Positions 43,182 through 55,600 of a DNA stretch of 64,000 nt are shown piece by piece. This stretch comes from Nocardia aurea (GTDB lineage Bacteria; Actinomycetota; Actinomycetes; Mycobacteriales; Mycobacteriaceae), in assembly GCF_003123685.1 (NCBI RefSeq), contig NZ_QCYJ01000021.1, positions 434,001 through 498,000 on the forward strand. The letters are read 5' to 3'. The translations under genes were made by a program, and so were the position numbers. Position 1 is the first letter of the stretch; the number at the start of each line of letters is the position of its first letter. Under the pieces are notes generated by a model. It had not been told where the DNA came from. It made no database searches and saw only the letters and a program-made list of their open reading frames with translations.

Positions 43182-44140
43182 TCCGGGAGGCGGAGATCGG
43201 CGGCGGCGTAGCTGAACAGCCCGCGATCATCGGCGCGCACGGTGACGGCGACCGACGCGCGCCGGTGTTTGACGTCGACGGCGGTGACGTGGCCGTGGAA
43301 TCGCAGTGTCGTCGAGTCCGGGGCGGGCAGGCCGAGATAGTGGGTGTGGCGCGCGGCCTGGGTACGCAGCCGGGTGATTCCGGTGTCGCCGCCGACGGCG
43401 TTGCCGAGATAGGTGGAGACCAGGGCGAGTTCGATCGTGCTCGGAGTGGCGTCGGTGGCCCCGGTGAGCCGTGCGTACCGGGTGAGGTCGTCGCGGGTCA
43501 ATTCGACATCCCAGCGCGGCAGTTCGGATCCCACGGTGAGTCCGTCGAGCGTGATCGGCCTGGGCTTCGCCGCCGATTCGTGCGTCCGCGCCGCGCAGAC
43601 GTGGCCACGGACGACCCTGCGCTCGGATGGGTGCCCGCTCGCGCCGCCCATCCGCGTCAGCAGCGAGGTGGTCGCGGTCTGCTTGACCGCACCCTGCCGA
43701 TCGACGAGGACGGATTTGATCGACAGCACGTGGTAGTCGGCGAAATGCCGGAACGCCTCGACGGCGGTGCGGCACGTCAGCCGATCGCCTTCGACGACCG
43801 GTCGCCGGAACTCGATCACCTGATCGACGTGCAGGATGCGATCCGCCGCACCGTCGGGAACGAATTCGGCGAGGATATCGCGCAGTACCGGAGTGAGTAC
43901 GGTCGCGGTATACGAGGGCGGGGCGACGAGGGTGGGTGAGTCGTACCCGTCGGGAAGTCCGCTGCGCCGTGTCGTCGGCACATGTCGCACCGCGCGCGAG
44001 AATTCGCGGATCGGATCACCGTGTATCGGATGCGGCCCGGTGGTGAGGTGGCGGTACACGACCGGCGACGGCACCACCTCGGCGGCGCGCGCCGAGCGGA
44101 GGGCATGCGTCCGGCGCAGGCCGGGGATGGTCTCCGACAT
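43178..44140 (-). CDS. Double-hotdog (HadA/MaoC-like) protein with degenerate active-site motif
   Basis: A 320-residue protein with the same two-domain plan as the hydratase at 31747-32802: YTATVLTPVLRDILAEF and HVDQVIEFRRPVVEGDRL in the first half, SELPRWDVELTRDDLTRYARLTGA in the second. The MaoC signature (GDxNPIH) is replaced by DATPSTIE, so the catalytic Asp/His pair is not recognisable. It may bind acyl-CoA or pair with an active subunit rather than catalyse. The ATG at 44140 follows GGGAG. Confidence 0.75.
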   Translation of the reverse strand: MSETIPGLRRTHALRSARAAEVVPSPVVYRHLTTGPHPIHGDPIREFSRAVRHVPTTRRSGLPDGYDSPTLVAPPSYTATVLTPVLRDILAEFVPDGAADRILHVDQVIEFRRPVVEGDRLTCRTAVEAFRHFADYHVLSIKSVLVDRQGAVKQTATTSLLTRMGGASGHPSERRVVRGHVCAARTHESAAKPRPITLDGLTVGSELPRWDVELTRDDLTRYARLTGATDATPSTIELALVSTYLGNAVGGDTGITRLRTQAARHTHYLGLPAPDSTTLRFHGHVTAVDVKHRRASVAVTVRADDRGLFSYAAADLRLPD

Positions 44141-44495
44141 CGCGACTCCCGTCGATCGGCCGTGGCATGGCTACCGCGGTGAAAATCTGTCTGCCCATGC
44201 TGTTCCCGATACGGCGGCAGGTGAACAGGATCGATCGAACGTGAGGACAACTCACCGTTCGGCGGCAGCGGTTTTGGTAGAACAGTGCGCTCGGTGTGCC
44301 GACCCGGTGCCGATGGGTGACTTGTGCGCCGTACCTAGCGCGTGTCGGTGTCGTTGATGAGCTGTCCAGACGGCGGTTCGTTGTCTGGGAGAACGCGGTG
44401 GTGCGGACCTAGCGTTCGGTGCAGTTTCGGTCCCTTCGACCGAAGTCGTGGCCCACCGGGCCCGGAACACCGATGTTCTCCAGGAAGGCAATCGA
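44141..44495. other. 355-bp intergenic region
   Basis: Divergent control region between the degenerate hotdog gene and the class 2 lipase. No gene, repeat or clear palindrome is seen. Confidence 0.5.
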
Positions 44496-45698
44496 ATGAA
44501 ACGACGTATCCGCCGTCGTGGTTCGACAGTTCGGACCAGTGCCGCTGTCATGATGGGCGTCTGCGTCCTCGCCATGAACTTCACCGCCGCCTCGGTGCGA
44601 GCCGAGCCGCAGCCCGCGCCCACCGAACAGAATCTGGCCGACTACATCGCCGCGGGCCGCAAGGCGGCGCCGGTGGCGGGTTCGGGGTCCGCGTGCAACT
44701 CCGGTAGCGGGGCGGGTTCGGGAAACGGCTCGGGAGACTGCTACGGCGGTTCCGGGAGCAGCTCCGGCCTGTCCGGTGGATATGCCAGTGACACAGTCGG
44801 TTACGGCCCACCGCAGACAGCCTGGCTGTCGGCCTTCGCCTACGGTACGAGTCATCCCGATGTCGCGCCGCCCGGCACCAACGACTGGAACTGCAAGACC
44901 ACCGATCCCGACCGTCGACCGGTCGTCGCGCTGCACGGTACCTGGATGAACGCCTACAACGGTTTCGCCTACATGGGGCAGCCGATGAAGGACGCGGGCT
45001 TCTGTGTGTTCACCTTCAACTACGGAAGGTCGTCGCTGATACAGGGTGGCGGAGTCGGCGCGCTCATTCCCGGAGTGATGGGCACCGGCTACATCCAGGA
45101 CGCGGCGAAACAACTCGCTGTCTTCGTGGACCGGGTGCGCGCCGCGACCGGTGCCTCCGAGGTCGACATCGTCGCCCATTCCCAGGGCGGCTCGATGGCG
45201 AATTGGTACACGAAGTACGAAGGCGGCGCGGACAAGGTTCGCAAACTGGTCACCTTCGGCGCGACACATCACGGCACGACTCTCGACGGCATCGGCGCGC
45301 TCGGCCGTGCCATCAACAACTTCGGCATCGACGTCCTCGGCTTCGTCGAATTGTTCGTCGGGCACGCGGGAATTCAGCAGACCGTCGGTTCGGATTTCAC
45401 GAACCGCTTGAACGCGGCCGGCGATACCGTGCCCGGTATCGATTACACCGTCGTCGGTACCAGGTACGACGAGGTCACCACCCCGTTCGACTCGACCTTC
45501 CTGAAGGCGGGCCCCGGATCGACGGTCGACAACATCGTCCTGCAGGACGGATGCGATGCCGATATCTCCGACCACCTGACGCTGATGTATTCGCCCCGAG
45601 CGCTCTCCATCGCGCTGCGTGCGCTCGATCCCGTCGGGCACCCGCAGTTGACGTGCACGTTCAATCCGTGGCTGATCGGCGGTGGCGGTTCACTCTGA
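44496..45698 (+). CDS. Secreted triacylglycerol lipase, class 2 type
   Basis: A 400-residue secreted lipase. The twin-Arg-like N-terminus (KRRIRRRG) leads a signal sequence to about residue 36. A Gly/Ser-rich linker of about 35 residues with two Cys follows (from residue about 62). The alpha/beta hydrolase domain begins near residue 145: PVVALHGTW (oxyanion), nucleophile S229 in AHSQGG, Asp in TRYDEVTTP, His in DISDHLTLMY. This is the layout of actinobacterial class 2 lipases (PF01674-like). AGGAAGG precedes the ATG. Two large hairpins follow the gene. Confidence 0.87.
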   Translation: MKRRIRRRGSTVRTSAAVMMGVCVLAMNFTAASVRAEPQPAPTEQNLADYIAAGRKAAPVAGSGSACNSGSGAGSGNGSGDCYGGSGSSSGLSGGYASDTVGYGPPQTAWLSAFAYGTSHPDVAPPGTNDWNCKTTDPDRRPVVALHGTWMNAYNGFAYMGQPMKDAGFCVFTFNYGRSSLIQGGGVGALIPGVMGTGYIQDAAKQLAVFVDRVRAATGASEVDIVAHSQGGSMANWYTKYEGGADKVRKLVTFGATHHGTTLDGIGALGRAINNFGIDVLGFVELFVGHAGIQQTVGSDFTNRLNAAGDTVPGIDYTVVGTRYDEVTTPFDSTFLKAGPGSTVDNIVLQDGCDADISDHLTLMYSPRALSIALRALDPVGHPQLTCTFNPWLIGGGGSL

Positions 45699-45713
45699 CC
45701 TCACGCAAGACCT

Positions 45714-45768
45714 GCGTCACGCCGTCGGGATCGAGACCACTCTCCGCGATCCCGACGGCGTGACGCAT
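45714..45768 (+). terminator. 21-bp perfect hairpin after the lipase
   Basis: Two 21-nt arms (45714-45734 and 45748-45768) are perfect reverse complements beginning TGCGTCACGCC, with a 13-nt loop. It lies 15 bp after the lipase stop. There is no T-run, so it may be an intrinsic terminator of the actinobacterial I-shaped type or an mRNA stabiliser. Confidence 0.7.
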
Positions 45769-45837
45769 CGCCCATCGGCACGGCCCCGGACGGCTGTCGG
45801 TTCCCCGACCGCTCCCGCCCCCGGCCCGTCCGATGGA

Positions 45838-45880
45838 GATGCCCACCGAGCGGACTCCGCACCGTCGCTCGGTGGGCATC
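45838..45880 (+). terminator. 15-bp hairpin followed by a short T-run
   Basis: Arms GATGCCCACCGAGCG and CGCTCGGTGGGCATC are perfect complements around a 13-nt loop, followed within a few bases by GGGCATTTT. A second possible terminator or RNA structure after the lipase. Confidence 0.6.
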
Positions 45881-45885
45881 GGGCA

Positions 45886-46684
45886 TTTTCCGGGCGGTCC
45901 ACAATGGATTGTGCGCGGGACCGGCGTTCAGCGAACGGCGGTCCGGCGGATTCGACAGGGGATGCGCGGCCGGATTTGTCCGGTCCGTGCGGAGAGGGCA
46001 CTCTCGACCATTTGTGAAAATCTTTCTACTCACAGATGCGTGAAACAGGGTGTCGAATCAACGGCTGATTTCTTCCGATCCAAACACCTTTTCGCTCCGA
46101 ATAGATACTTCCCAATCGAGTAAAAGCAACCGGTTGGTCTGAACTGTTCTCCCCGCTCACTCGAGCAGTACAGCAAACTATGGTCAAACCCCTCCGTGCG
46201 CTCGGAGGTATCGGGTGATGACAAAAGCCGTTCTGCGCTGCGGGTATGGTGTCGGCGAGACGAACGGCATCCCGGCGATGCGCTGCTGTAACGCCTCGAC
46301 CACTCGAAACGAACACGGTGTGAACGGTATTCCCGTCGCAACCGTGTCGTAGGGTGCGTCTACACTGACGGAATCCGGCCGGTTCTCCGGTGCTTCACGA
46401 GCTCGAACGCTTCATGCACGTAAAAATTGCGCGTTTCAAACAGGGATGTCGGCAATATTTGGGCAATGGAGGTGGGGAGTCGCTGTAGCTAGGCCGATCA
46501 GGACGCGATCAGGCGTCCAATTGCGGGCGTACAGGTTATACGCGGTTCGAGATCGGCGCTTCGAGAGCAGGGGTGGCGCCGCGTCAAACGGATGAACTCG
46601 CGTACTCGGGGAAATTCGGATGCGGAACGCACGGGTATCGCGCTGTGCTTCTGTGCCTCCGAATATGATTAAGGGGTCACACGA
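45886..46684. other. 800-bp leader region of the NRPS gene
   Basis: No supported gene; the region is noticeably A/T-richer than its surroundings, especially 46010-46330. It must contain the NRPS promoter. Just before the NRPS ATG is TTAAGGGG (ribosome site, about 9 nt). No convincing palindrome or riboswitch was identified by eye. Confidence 0.6.
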
Positions 46685-49600
46685 ATGAATCAGAAGTCCG
46701 ACGTTTCCGGTGGCACGATCGTGGATCTCATTCCACTGTCGAGGGCGCAGTACGGCATGTGGCTGGCCGATACTCTGCCCGGCGGCCCCCCGGTCAATAT
46801 CGCGCACTACCTGGAGATCGAGGGCCCGATCGACCTCGACGCGTTCGCACGCGCCGTGAACGACGCCGGCCACGAGATGGAATCGCTCCTGGTGCGCGTC
46901 ATCGAGTCGGACGGTCGCCCTTATCAATTCGTCGACCACACCATGGAGTACGACGAGCCGGTACTCGATTTCAGCGGCGACGCCGATCCTGTCGCGGCGG
47001 CGCTGGAGTGGATGAGCGCCGACTACAGCACCAAGGCGCTGGATCTGAGCCGCGATCAACTCGCCGTCACGCGACTCATCCGGGTCGGACCGGATCGGTA
47101 CTTCTGGTACGCGCGCGCTCACCATCTCGTCGTGGACGGATACGGCGCGTTCAATTCGTTGACCCGCTGCGCCGAGCACTACAACGCCCTACTCGAAGGC
47201 CGAGCGCCCGCGCCGCTGGTGGCGGCGACACTGCACGACGTCGCCGAGGCCGAGCGCGCCTATCGCGAAAGTCCCAGATTCGAAGCGGACAGGGCATATT
47301 GGCTCGACAAGGTGTCCGGCCTGCCGAAACCGGCCAGCCTGTCGGGTCGCACCGCGCGCTGGGCCAAGGACGACCGCGTCGCCGGTCAGGAACTCCCGTC
47401 GCACCTGTCCGACGCGCTCGATCGCTTCGCCGAGGATCTGCACGCCTCCGAAGCGCAGGTCGTGATCGCCGCTTTCGCCGCGTTCCTCGCCAGGATGACG
47501 GGCACCGACGATGTCGTGCTCTCGATGCCGGTCTCGGGGCGGGTCACCAAACGCCTGCGCAACGCCGCCGCGATGCTGGCGAACATGGTGCCGATCCGCT
47601 TCGCCGTCGGCGCGAGCACCACGGTCGAGGACATCGTGCGCGCCTCGGTGTCCGAACTGGTCGCGGCAATGCGGCACCAGCTGTACCGCTTCGAGGATCT
47701 GCGCCGCGAATCGGACGCGCTCGACGCCTCGGCGAACTCGTTCGGTCCGATCGTCAACATCCTGTTCTTCGACTCCGAGATCCGGATGGGATCGGCACTG
47801 GGCCGATACCGCGCGCTCACCTCGGGCACGCTCGACGACCTGCAACTGAACATGTATCGCTCGGGCGCCGACGCGCCCCTGCTGATCGAACTGCACGGCA
47901 ACGGAAACCTGTACGGGCAGGAAGAACTCGAGACCCACGCCGCCCGATTCATCGAATTCCTGCGCAGGCTGCTGGAATCGCCGCGCGACACCCCCATCGC
48001 CGCCATCGATCTGCTCGACACCGCCGAGCGGGGCCGTATCGTGGGCGATCTCGCGGGCCGCGACGGCGCGAGGCCGTCGGCGACGCTGGTCGAGCTGCTG
48101 GCACGGCAGGCGGCCGCGACGCCCGAGGCGATCGCCGTCACCTCGGGCGACATCTCCCTGACCTATCGCGAGCTGGACGAACGGTCGAACCGGTTCGCCC
48201 GCAGACTCATCGCGCGCGGCGCAGGCCCGGAATCACTCGTCGCCATCGCGATGCCGCGCGGGGTCGAGGTCGTCGCCGCCACCCTCGGTGTGCTGAAAAC
48301 CGGTGCGGGATATCTGCCGCTGGATCTCGCGCATCCGGCCGACCGGCTCGAATACATTCTGGCCGACGCCGATCCGATCCTCACGGTGACCAGCGGTGAT
48401 GTCCGGGACCGGGTGCCGGGCGATCCGGCCAGGGTCGTGCTCTTCGACGGGACGGGTCGCGCCGACGGTGATTTCGTCGCTCGCCCGATCATCGATACCG
48501 ATCGGATCGCGCCGCTGCGCTCGGATCAGCTCGCCTATGTCATCTACACCTCCGGCTCGACCGGACGTCCCAAGGGTGTCGCGATCACCCACCGCAGCGT
48601 TTCCACATACCTGGTGAATTCCTGCGCCGAGGCCGGAATCCGGGCCCAGGACGTCTGGACCTTCTTCCATTCCTATGCCTTCGACTATTCGATCTGGGAG
48701 ATCTTCGGACCACTCGTCACGGGTGGACGTGTCGTGGTCGTGGACAGTCGGACCACCCGGTCACCGGAGGATGTCGTACGCCTGGTCGCGCGGGAAGGGG
48801 TGACGGTTTTCAGCCAGACCCCCTCGGCGTTCTACCAATTCGCGGCCGCGCGACAGCGGTACGCGGACGCGGGCGAGCCGGACGGTCCGCTGTCGCTGCG
48901 GCTGGTCCTGCTCAGCGGTGAGGCGCTGCAACCGGCGCTGCTCGCGAACTGGTACGACCGGAACCCGGCCCTTCCGGTGCTGGTCAACAGTTACGGGATC
49001 ACCGAGACCACGGTCTTCGTGACCTATCTCGGTTTGTCGTCGAATATCGCCGTCGCGGGCGCGCCGAGCGCGATCGGTCCCGCGCTGCCGGGCTTGCGCA
49101 CCTACGTGCTCGACCAGCGGTTGCAGCCGGTGCCGCTGGGGGCGTGGGGTGAAATCTATGTCGCGGGCGAACAACTCGCCCGCGGCTACCTGAACCGCCC
49201 GTCGTTGAGCGCGAGCCGGTTCGTCGCCGACCCGTTCGGGGAACCCGGCGGTCGGCTCTACCGCTCCGGGGATATCGTGCGCTGGAACAACCTCGGTGAG
49301 CTCGAGTACCGGGGTCGCGGTGATCAGCAGGTGCAGCTGCGCGGGTTCCGGATCGAACTCGACGAGATCCGCAACGCGCTGACCGGGCACGACAGTGTCG
49401 CCTCGGCCGCGGTCATCGTCCGCCATCCCGATACCGAGGCCGCCGGACTCGTCGGATATGTCGTGCCGGAACCGGGCGCGACATGCGACGCGGAAACCCT
49501 GCGCGCGCACGTCGGTTCGGTGCTGCCGGAATACATGATCCCGGTGGCGATCGTGACATTGGACGAATTGCCGCTCACCGTCAACGGAAAACTCGATCTG

Positions 49601-52600
49601 CGCGCACTGCCCGAGCCGGTCTTCGAATCCGCCGCACCCTATGTCGAGCCACGGACCGTCGCCGAGGGGCTGATCGCCGACGTCTTCGCCGAAGTGCTCG
49701 GCGCCGACCGCGTCGGGGTGCTAGACAGTTTCTTCGACCTCGGCGGCAACTCGATCACCGCGACCAGCGCGGTCGTGCGCATCGCGGAGGTGATGGGCTG
49801 CGAGGTCTCCGTGCGCGATCTTTTCGGCCATCCGACCGTCGCCCGCCTGGCCACGCGACTGAGCGAGGCCGAGCGCACGACCCGGCCACCGCTGCGCGCG
49901 GTACACCGGGTAGATCCCGTCCCGCTCGCGCCCGCGCAGAACCGGATATGGATGCTCAACCAGGCCGACCCGACCTCGGGCGCCTACAACATTCCCCTGG
50001 TCCTGCGGTTGACCGGCACACTCGATATCGCCGCGTTGCGCGCGGCGCTGACGGATGTGATCGAACGCCACGAGACTCTGCGCACGGTGTATCCGGTCGT
50101 GAACGGGCAAGGCGCACAGGTCATCCTGCCCGCCGACGCCGTGGTCGCCGAGCTGACGCCGATGGTGGGCCCCGCCGATCCCGACGAGATGAAAGCCCTC
50201 ATCGGCACACTGGTCTCCGCGGGTACCGACCTGCGCACCGATCCGCCGATCCGGATCACCCTGTTGTCGACACCGGACCGTGCCGGGCACGTCCTCGTCG
50301 TCGTCCTGCATCACATCTGCTGCGACGGATGGTCGTTGCGTCCGCTCGCGGCCGATGTGGCGGGTGCCTACGCGGCGAGGATGGAGGGCAAGGCGCCGGA
50401 GTGGCGTCCGCTCGATGTGCACTACGCCGACTACAGCATCTGGCATCGCGAACTGCTCGGCGACGAGAACGATCCGGCCTCGCTGTCCTATCGCCAGCTC
50501 GACTACTGGACCAGGCGACTGGCCGGAAAGCCTCCGCTGCTGGAGATTCCCACCGACCGTCCGAGGCCCGCGCGCCCGTCGCTGCGCGGCGAGGTCGTCA
50601 CCGCCGCGATCGACGCGGAGACCTTCTCGGGGATCGAGCGGCTCGCGCGCGCGTCGAACGTGACCACTTTCGTCGTCGTGCACGCCGCGCTGGCGGTGTT
50701 GCTCGCCCGGCTGTCGGGGGAGCAGGACATCACCATCGGCACGCCCGTCGCGGGCCGCGGTGAACGCGCGCTCGAACCGCTGGTCGGCATGTTCGTCAAC
50801 ACCGTTCCGCTGCGCACCGAGATCCGTTCCGACGAGAGTTTCGCCGCGTTCCTGACGCGGGTCGGCAACGACGACGTCGACGCGTTCGCCCATGGCGATC
50901 TGCCGTACGAGCAGATCGTCGACGCCGTCGAACCGCGCCGGTCGATGGCCTACGCGCCGCTGTGCCAGGTGTATCTCGTGCTGGAGAACACGGGTCGCGC
51001 GAAGGTGGAACTGTCGGATCTCACGGTCGAGGTGCTCGACCGTGACGCGGAGCCCGCGAAGGTCGACCTGATCGTCACCGTCGCCGAGAACGTCTCGGAC
51101 GGTGGCGATGTCGCGGTGCGGATCAATTACGCGACCGACCTGTTCGACCGGGATTCGATGGAGGTCTTCGCCGAACGCTGGACTCGTATCCTCGCGGAAT
51201 TCGTCGCCGACCCGCGGCGGCCGGTGGGTGCGGTGAACGTCCTGTCCGCGTGGGAGCGGCGGACATTGGTGCCCGCGTCGGGTGTGGCGGGTGTGGGTTC
51301 ACACGTGCTGAGCGACATGCTGTGTGTGCGTGACGCCGACGCGGTGGCGGTGGTCTCGGGTTCGCGGTCGGTGTCCTACGGCGAATTGGACGGGTGGTCG
51401 TCGCGGTTGGCGCGATTGCTGATGTCGGAGGGCATCGGTGCGGGCGACGTCGTCGGCCTGGTGATGGGCCGTTCCGCGGAGTTGGTGGCGGGGATGTGGG
51501 CGGTGACGAAATCGGGTGCCGGTTTCGTCCTGGTCGATCCCCGGTATCCGGTGGAGCGCGTGGCCGGGATGCTGGCCGACGCCGGTGTCGGTATCGCGCT
51601 GTCGGTATCGGCATCCCGCGCGGTCGTGCCGGGCGGGGTTCGGGTCGTGGTGCTGGACGGACCGGACGCGCGGGAGAACCTCGCGGATTACTCGCCCGAG
51701 CCGGTGACCGATCTGGATCGGGTGCGTCCTTCGCGGGTTTCCGATGTGGCCTATGTGCTGTTCACTTCGGGGTCCACGGGTGTCCCCAAGGGCGTGATGG
51801 TGACCCACGAGGGTCTGGCGAATTTCGCGGCGGAGCAGGCGGTTCGGTACAGCGTCGACGTATCGTCACGGGTGCTCGCGGTGGCGGCGCCCGGATTCGA
51901 CGCGGTCGTACTGGAATTGCTGATGGCGCACGCGTGCGGCGCCGCGCTGGTCGTCGCGCCGCCCGAGGTCTTCGCGGGTGCGGAGCTGGCGGAATTGATC
52001 GCCGGTGAGCGGGTGTCGCACGCCTTCCTGACGCCCAGCGTGCTGGCGACCATGTCGCCCGAGAGGTTGGATTGCCTGCGGGTACTGGTCGCGGGCGGCG
52101 AGGCCGTGTCGGCGGAACTGGTCGAGGTGTGGGGAACCGGCCGGTCGTTGTTCAACGGGTACGGCCCGACCGAGACCACGATCATGGTGGCGATCTCGGA
52201 CGAACTGCGCCCGGGGCAGCGAGTGGTGCTCGGCGGGCCGGTCCGCGGTGTCGACTGCGTGGTCCTCGACCGGCGGCTGCGGCCGGTTCCGGCGGGCGCC
52301 ACGGGCGAGTTGTATGTCTCGGGGCCGGGTTTGGCGCGCGGGTACATCGGACGTGGCGGTTCGACCGCAGCCGTGTTCGTCGCCGCGCCGTTCGGCACGG
52401 GGGCCCGGATGTACCGAACCGGCGATCTGGTGCGGTGGGTCGACGGTGGGGTGCTCGAGTTCATCGGGCGCGGCGATTTCCAGGTGAAGGTGCGTGGCCA
52501 GCGGGTAGAACTCGGCGAGATCGAGGCTGTGCTCGCCACTCACCCCGGCGTCGCCACCGCGATCGTCGTCGGCGTCGCGACCGAGGCCGGAACCAGGCTC

Positions 52601-55600
52601 GCCGCCTACGTGCTGCCCGCCGACGGCGCCGTGGACACCGCGGAACTGCTCGGCTATGCGGGTGACCGCCTGCCGTCGCACATGGTGCCCGACGCGGTGC
52701 TCGTACTCGACGAGATGCCGCTGACCTCGGTCGGCAAGATCGATCGTGCCGCGCTGCCCGCACCGGTTTTCACCGGTGCGGCCGAATATGTGGCGCCGCG
52801 CGACGCCGCCGAGCGGATGGTGGCGCGGATCTGCGCCGAGGTACTCGGCGTCGAGCGCGTCGGAATTCTGGACAGCTTCTTCGAACTCGGCGGCAACTCG
52901 TTGACAGCCACCAGGTTCGCCGCTCGGCTGGGCGCCGAATTCGGTGCCGAGGTCGCGTTGCGCGCGATCTTCGAGGCGCCGACGGTCGCGGATCTCGCGC
53001 GTCACCTGCGCACCGCGTCCGCCCCTGCCCGTGAACCACTCGAGCCGCAGCACCGACCGGATCGGATTCCGCTGTCGCCCGCACAGGCGCGCATGTGGTT
53101 CTTCAACCGGTTCGACCCCACCTCGGCCGTCTACAACGTGCCGATCGTCGTCCGCATGTCCGGCGAACTCGATATCGCCGCGATGCGCGCCACGATCGGC
53201 GACATCCTCGATCGCCACGAATCGCTGCGGACCGTCTACCCGGACAGCGACAGCGGCCCGCACCAGGTCGTCCTCGCCGTCGACGAGGTGCTGCCGGATC
53301 TCGAGCCGGTCGGCGTCGCGGACAGCGAACTCGAGGCGTCCATCGCCGCGGCGGCGACGATCGGTTTCGATGTCACCGCCGAGGTGCCCTGCCGGATCAC
53401 GTTGCTGCGCAGCGCGCCGGAGGTGCACACGCTGGTCATGGTGGTGCACCACATCAGCATCGACGGTTCCTCGCTCGCACCGCTCGCGACGGATCTGATG
53501 ACCGCCTACCGCGCGCGGGTCCGGAACTCCGCGCCGCAGTGGCCGCCGCTGCCCGTGCAGTACGCGGACTACGCACTGTGGCAACGAAAGCTGCTCGGCG
53601 CCGACAACGATCCCGACAGCCCGACCGCCTCGCAGACCGCCTACTGGCTGTCGGCTCTCGCCGATCTGCCCGAGGTACTCGATCTGCCGACCGATCGTCC
53701 GCGGCCCGCCACGCAGTCGTTCCGCGGTGCCACCGTCACGGTGGCACTGCCGGCCGACCTGCACCGCGCCGTGGTCGCGCTGGCACGTCGCCACGACGCG
53801 ACGGTTTTCATGGTGATGCACGCGGCGTTCGCCGCGCTGTTGGCACGACTCTCCGGCACCGGCGATATCGCCGTCGGCACCCCCATCGCGGGCCGTGGCG
53901 AGCCGGGGCTCGACGGTCTGGTCGGCATGTTCGTCAACACCCTCGTGCTGCGTACCCGGATCGAACCCGACGCGACCTTCCTCGGGATCATGAACCGGGT
54001 ACGCGAGGCGGATCTGTCGGCGTTCGAGAATGCCGACATCCCCTTCGAACGTCTCGTCGAGGTGCTCAATCCGCCGCGCACGACATCCCACGCTCCGCTG
54101 ACACAGGTGGGATTCTCCTTCCAGAACATCGAGATCCCGACCGTGAGTTTCGAGGGGATGACGGTCTCGGCCCACATGGCCGATCCCAGCGTGGCGAAAT
54201 ACGATCTGCACCTGAGCCTGGTCGACAGCATGGGGCCCAACGGTGAACCGGCGGAAATGGCCGTCGAATTCAGCTATGCCACCGATCTTTTCGGCGAGGC
54301 CACGATCCGTTCGATGTTCGACAGGTACGCGCGGCTGCTGCACGCCGTCGTCGCCGAACCCGGTCGGGTGGTCGGCGATATCGACCTGCTGACCGCCGAG
54401 GAGACCGGCGCGCTGGTCGCGCACTCGACCGGCCCGATCACCGACGAGTCGCCGTCGACGATCGCCGAACTGTTCGCCGCGCAGGTCGACGCCCGCCCCG
54501 ACGCCACGGCGGTGATCGACGCCGATACCGGCGAAAGGTTCACCTACCGTGAATTCGGCGCGCAGGTCGACGCGTTGGCTCGGCGGCTGAACGGCCGCGG
54601 TGTCGGCCGGGGTTCGGTGATCGCGGTGGCGATGCATCGGTCCGTGGATCTGCTGCGGACGCTCTACGCGATCCACCGTGCGGGCGCGGCCTACCTGCCG
54701 CTCGACCCGGACCACCCGGTCGAGCGGATCAGGACCGTGCTCACCGCCGCGCGGCCCGACCGGATCATCGTCCGCGCGGCCGATGCGGTGCATCTGCCCG
54801 ACGACGTGGCGCCGTGGACGCTGGAGGAACTCACCGTCGCCGACGCGACCGCCTCGGCGACGGGCGGAAGCGAGTTCGGCCTGCCGCCGCATCCGCTCGA
54901 TCTCGCCTACGTCATCTACACCTCTGGTTCGACCGGCGTCCCCAAGGGCGTCGCGGTGCCACACGGCGCGGTGGTGAACCAGTTGCGCTGGCTGCGGAAT
55001 CACTACGGGCTCGGCGGCGACGATGTGATGGTGTTGCGCACCCCGGTCACCTTCGACCTCTCGGTCTGGGAACTGTTCTCCGCGTTGACCTGTGGCGCGG
55101 CTCTGGTCGTCGCCGGTCCGGCCGCCCACACCGACCCCACCGCCGTCGTCGCGCTGATGAACGAATACCGCATCACCACGGTCGATTTCGTGCCGTCGCT
55201 GCTCGCGGCCTTCCTGGAGACCGCGGGCCCGGACACCGTTCCCGACAACTGCCGGGTGCTCTGCATCGGCGAGGCGCTTCCCGTCGAGACCGTTCGCCGT
55301 TTCCGCGAACTCAGCGGCGCCCGCATCGACAATCTGTACGGCCCGACCGAGGCCGCGGTCAGCGTCACCGCGCACCGGATCGACTCGCTCGACGGCACCG
55401 CCGTGCCCATCGGCGTTCCCGAAGCCAATGTGACCGTGCACGTGATGGATTCGCGCCTGCGGCCGGTTCCGGTCGGGGTGACGGGTGAGCTGTACCTCGG
55501 CGGCGCGCAGTTGGCACGCGGATATCACGGACGGCCCGGCGTGACGGCCGCGGCGTTCGTGGCCGACCCGTTCGCGGACGGGGGCGCGGCCCGGATGTAC

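Noticed and set aside
46759..48399. 546-codon plus-strand frame overlapping the NRPS start
   Set aside because: Out of frame with the C and A domain motifs of the NRPS and extremely Arg-rich.
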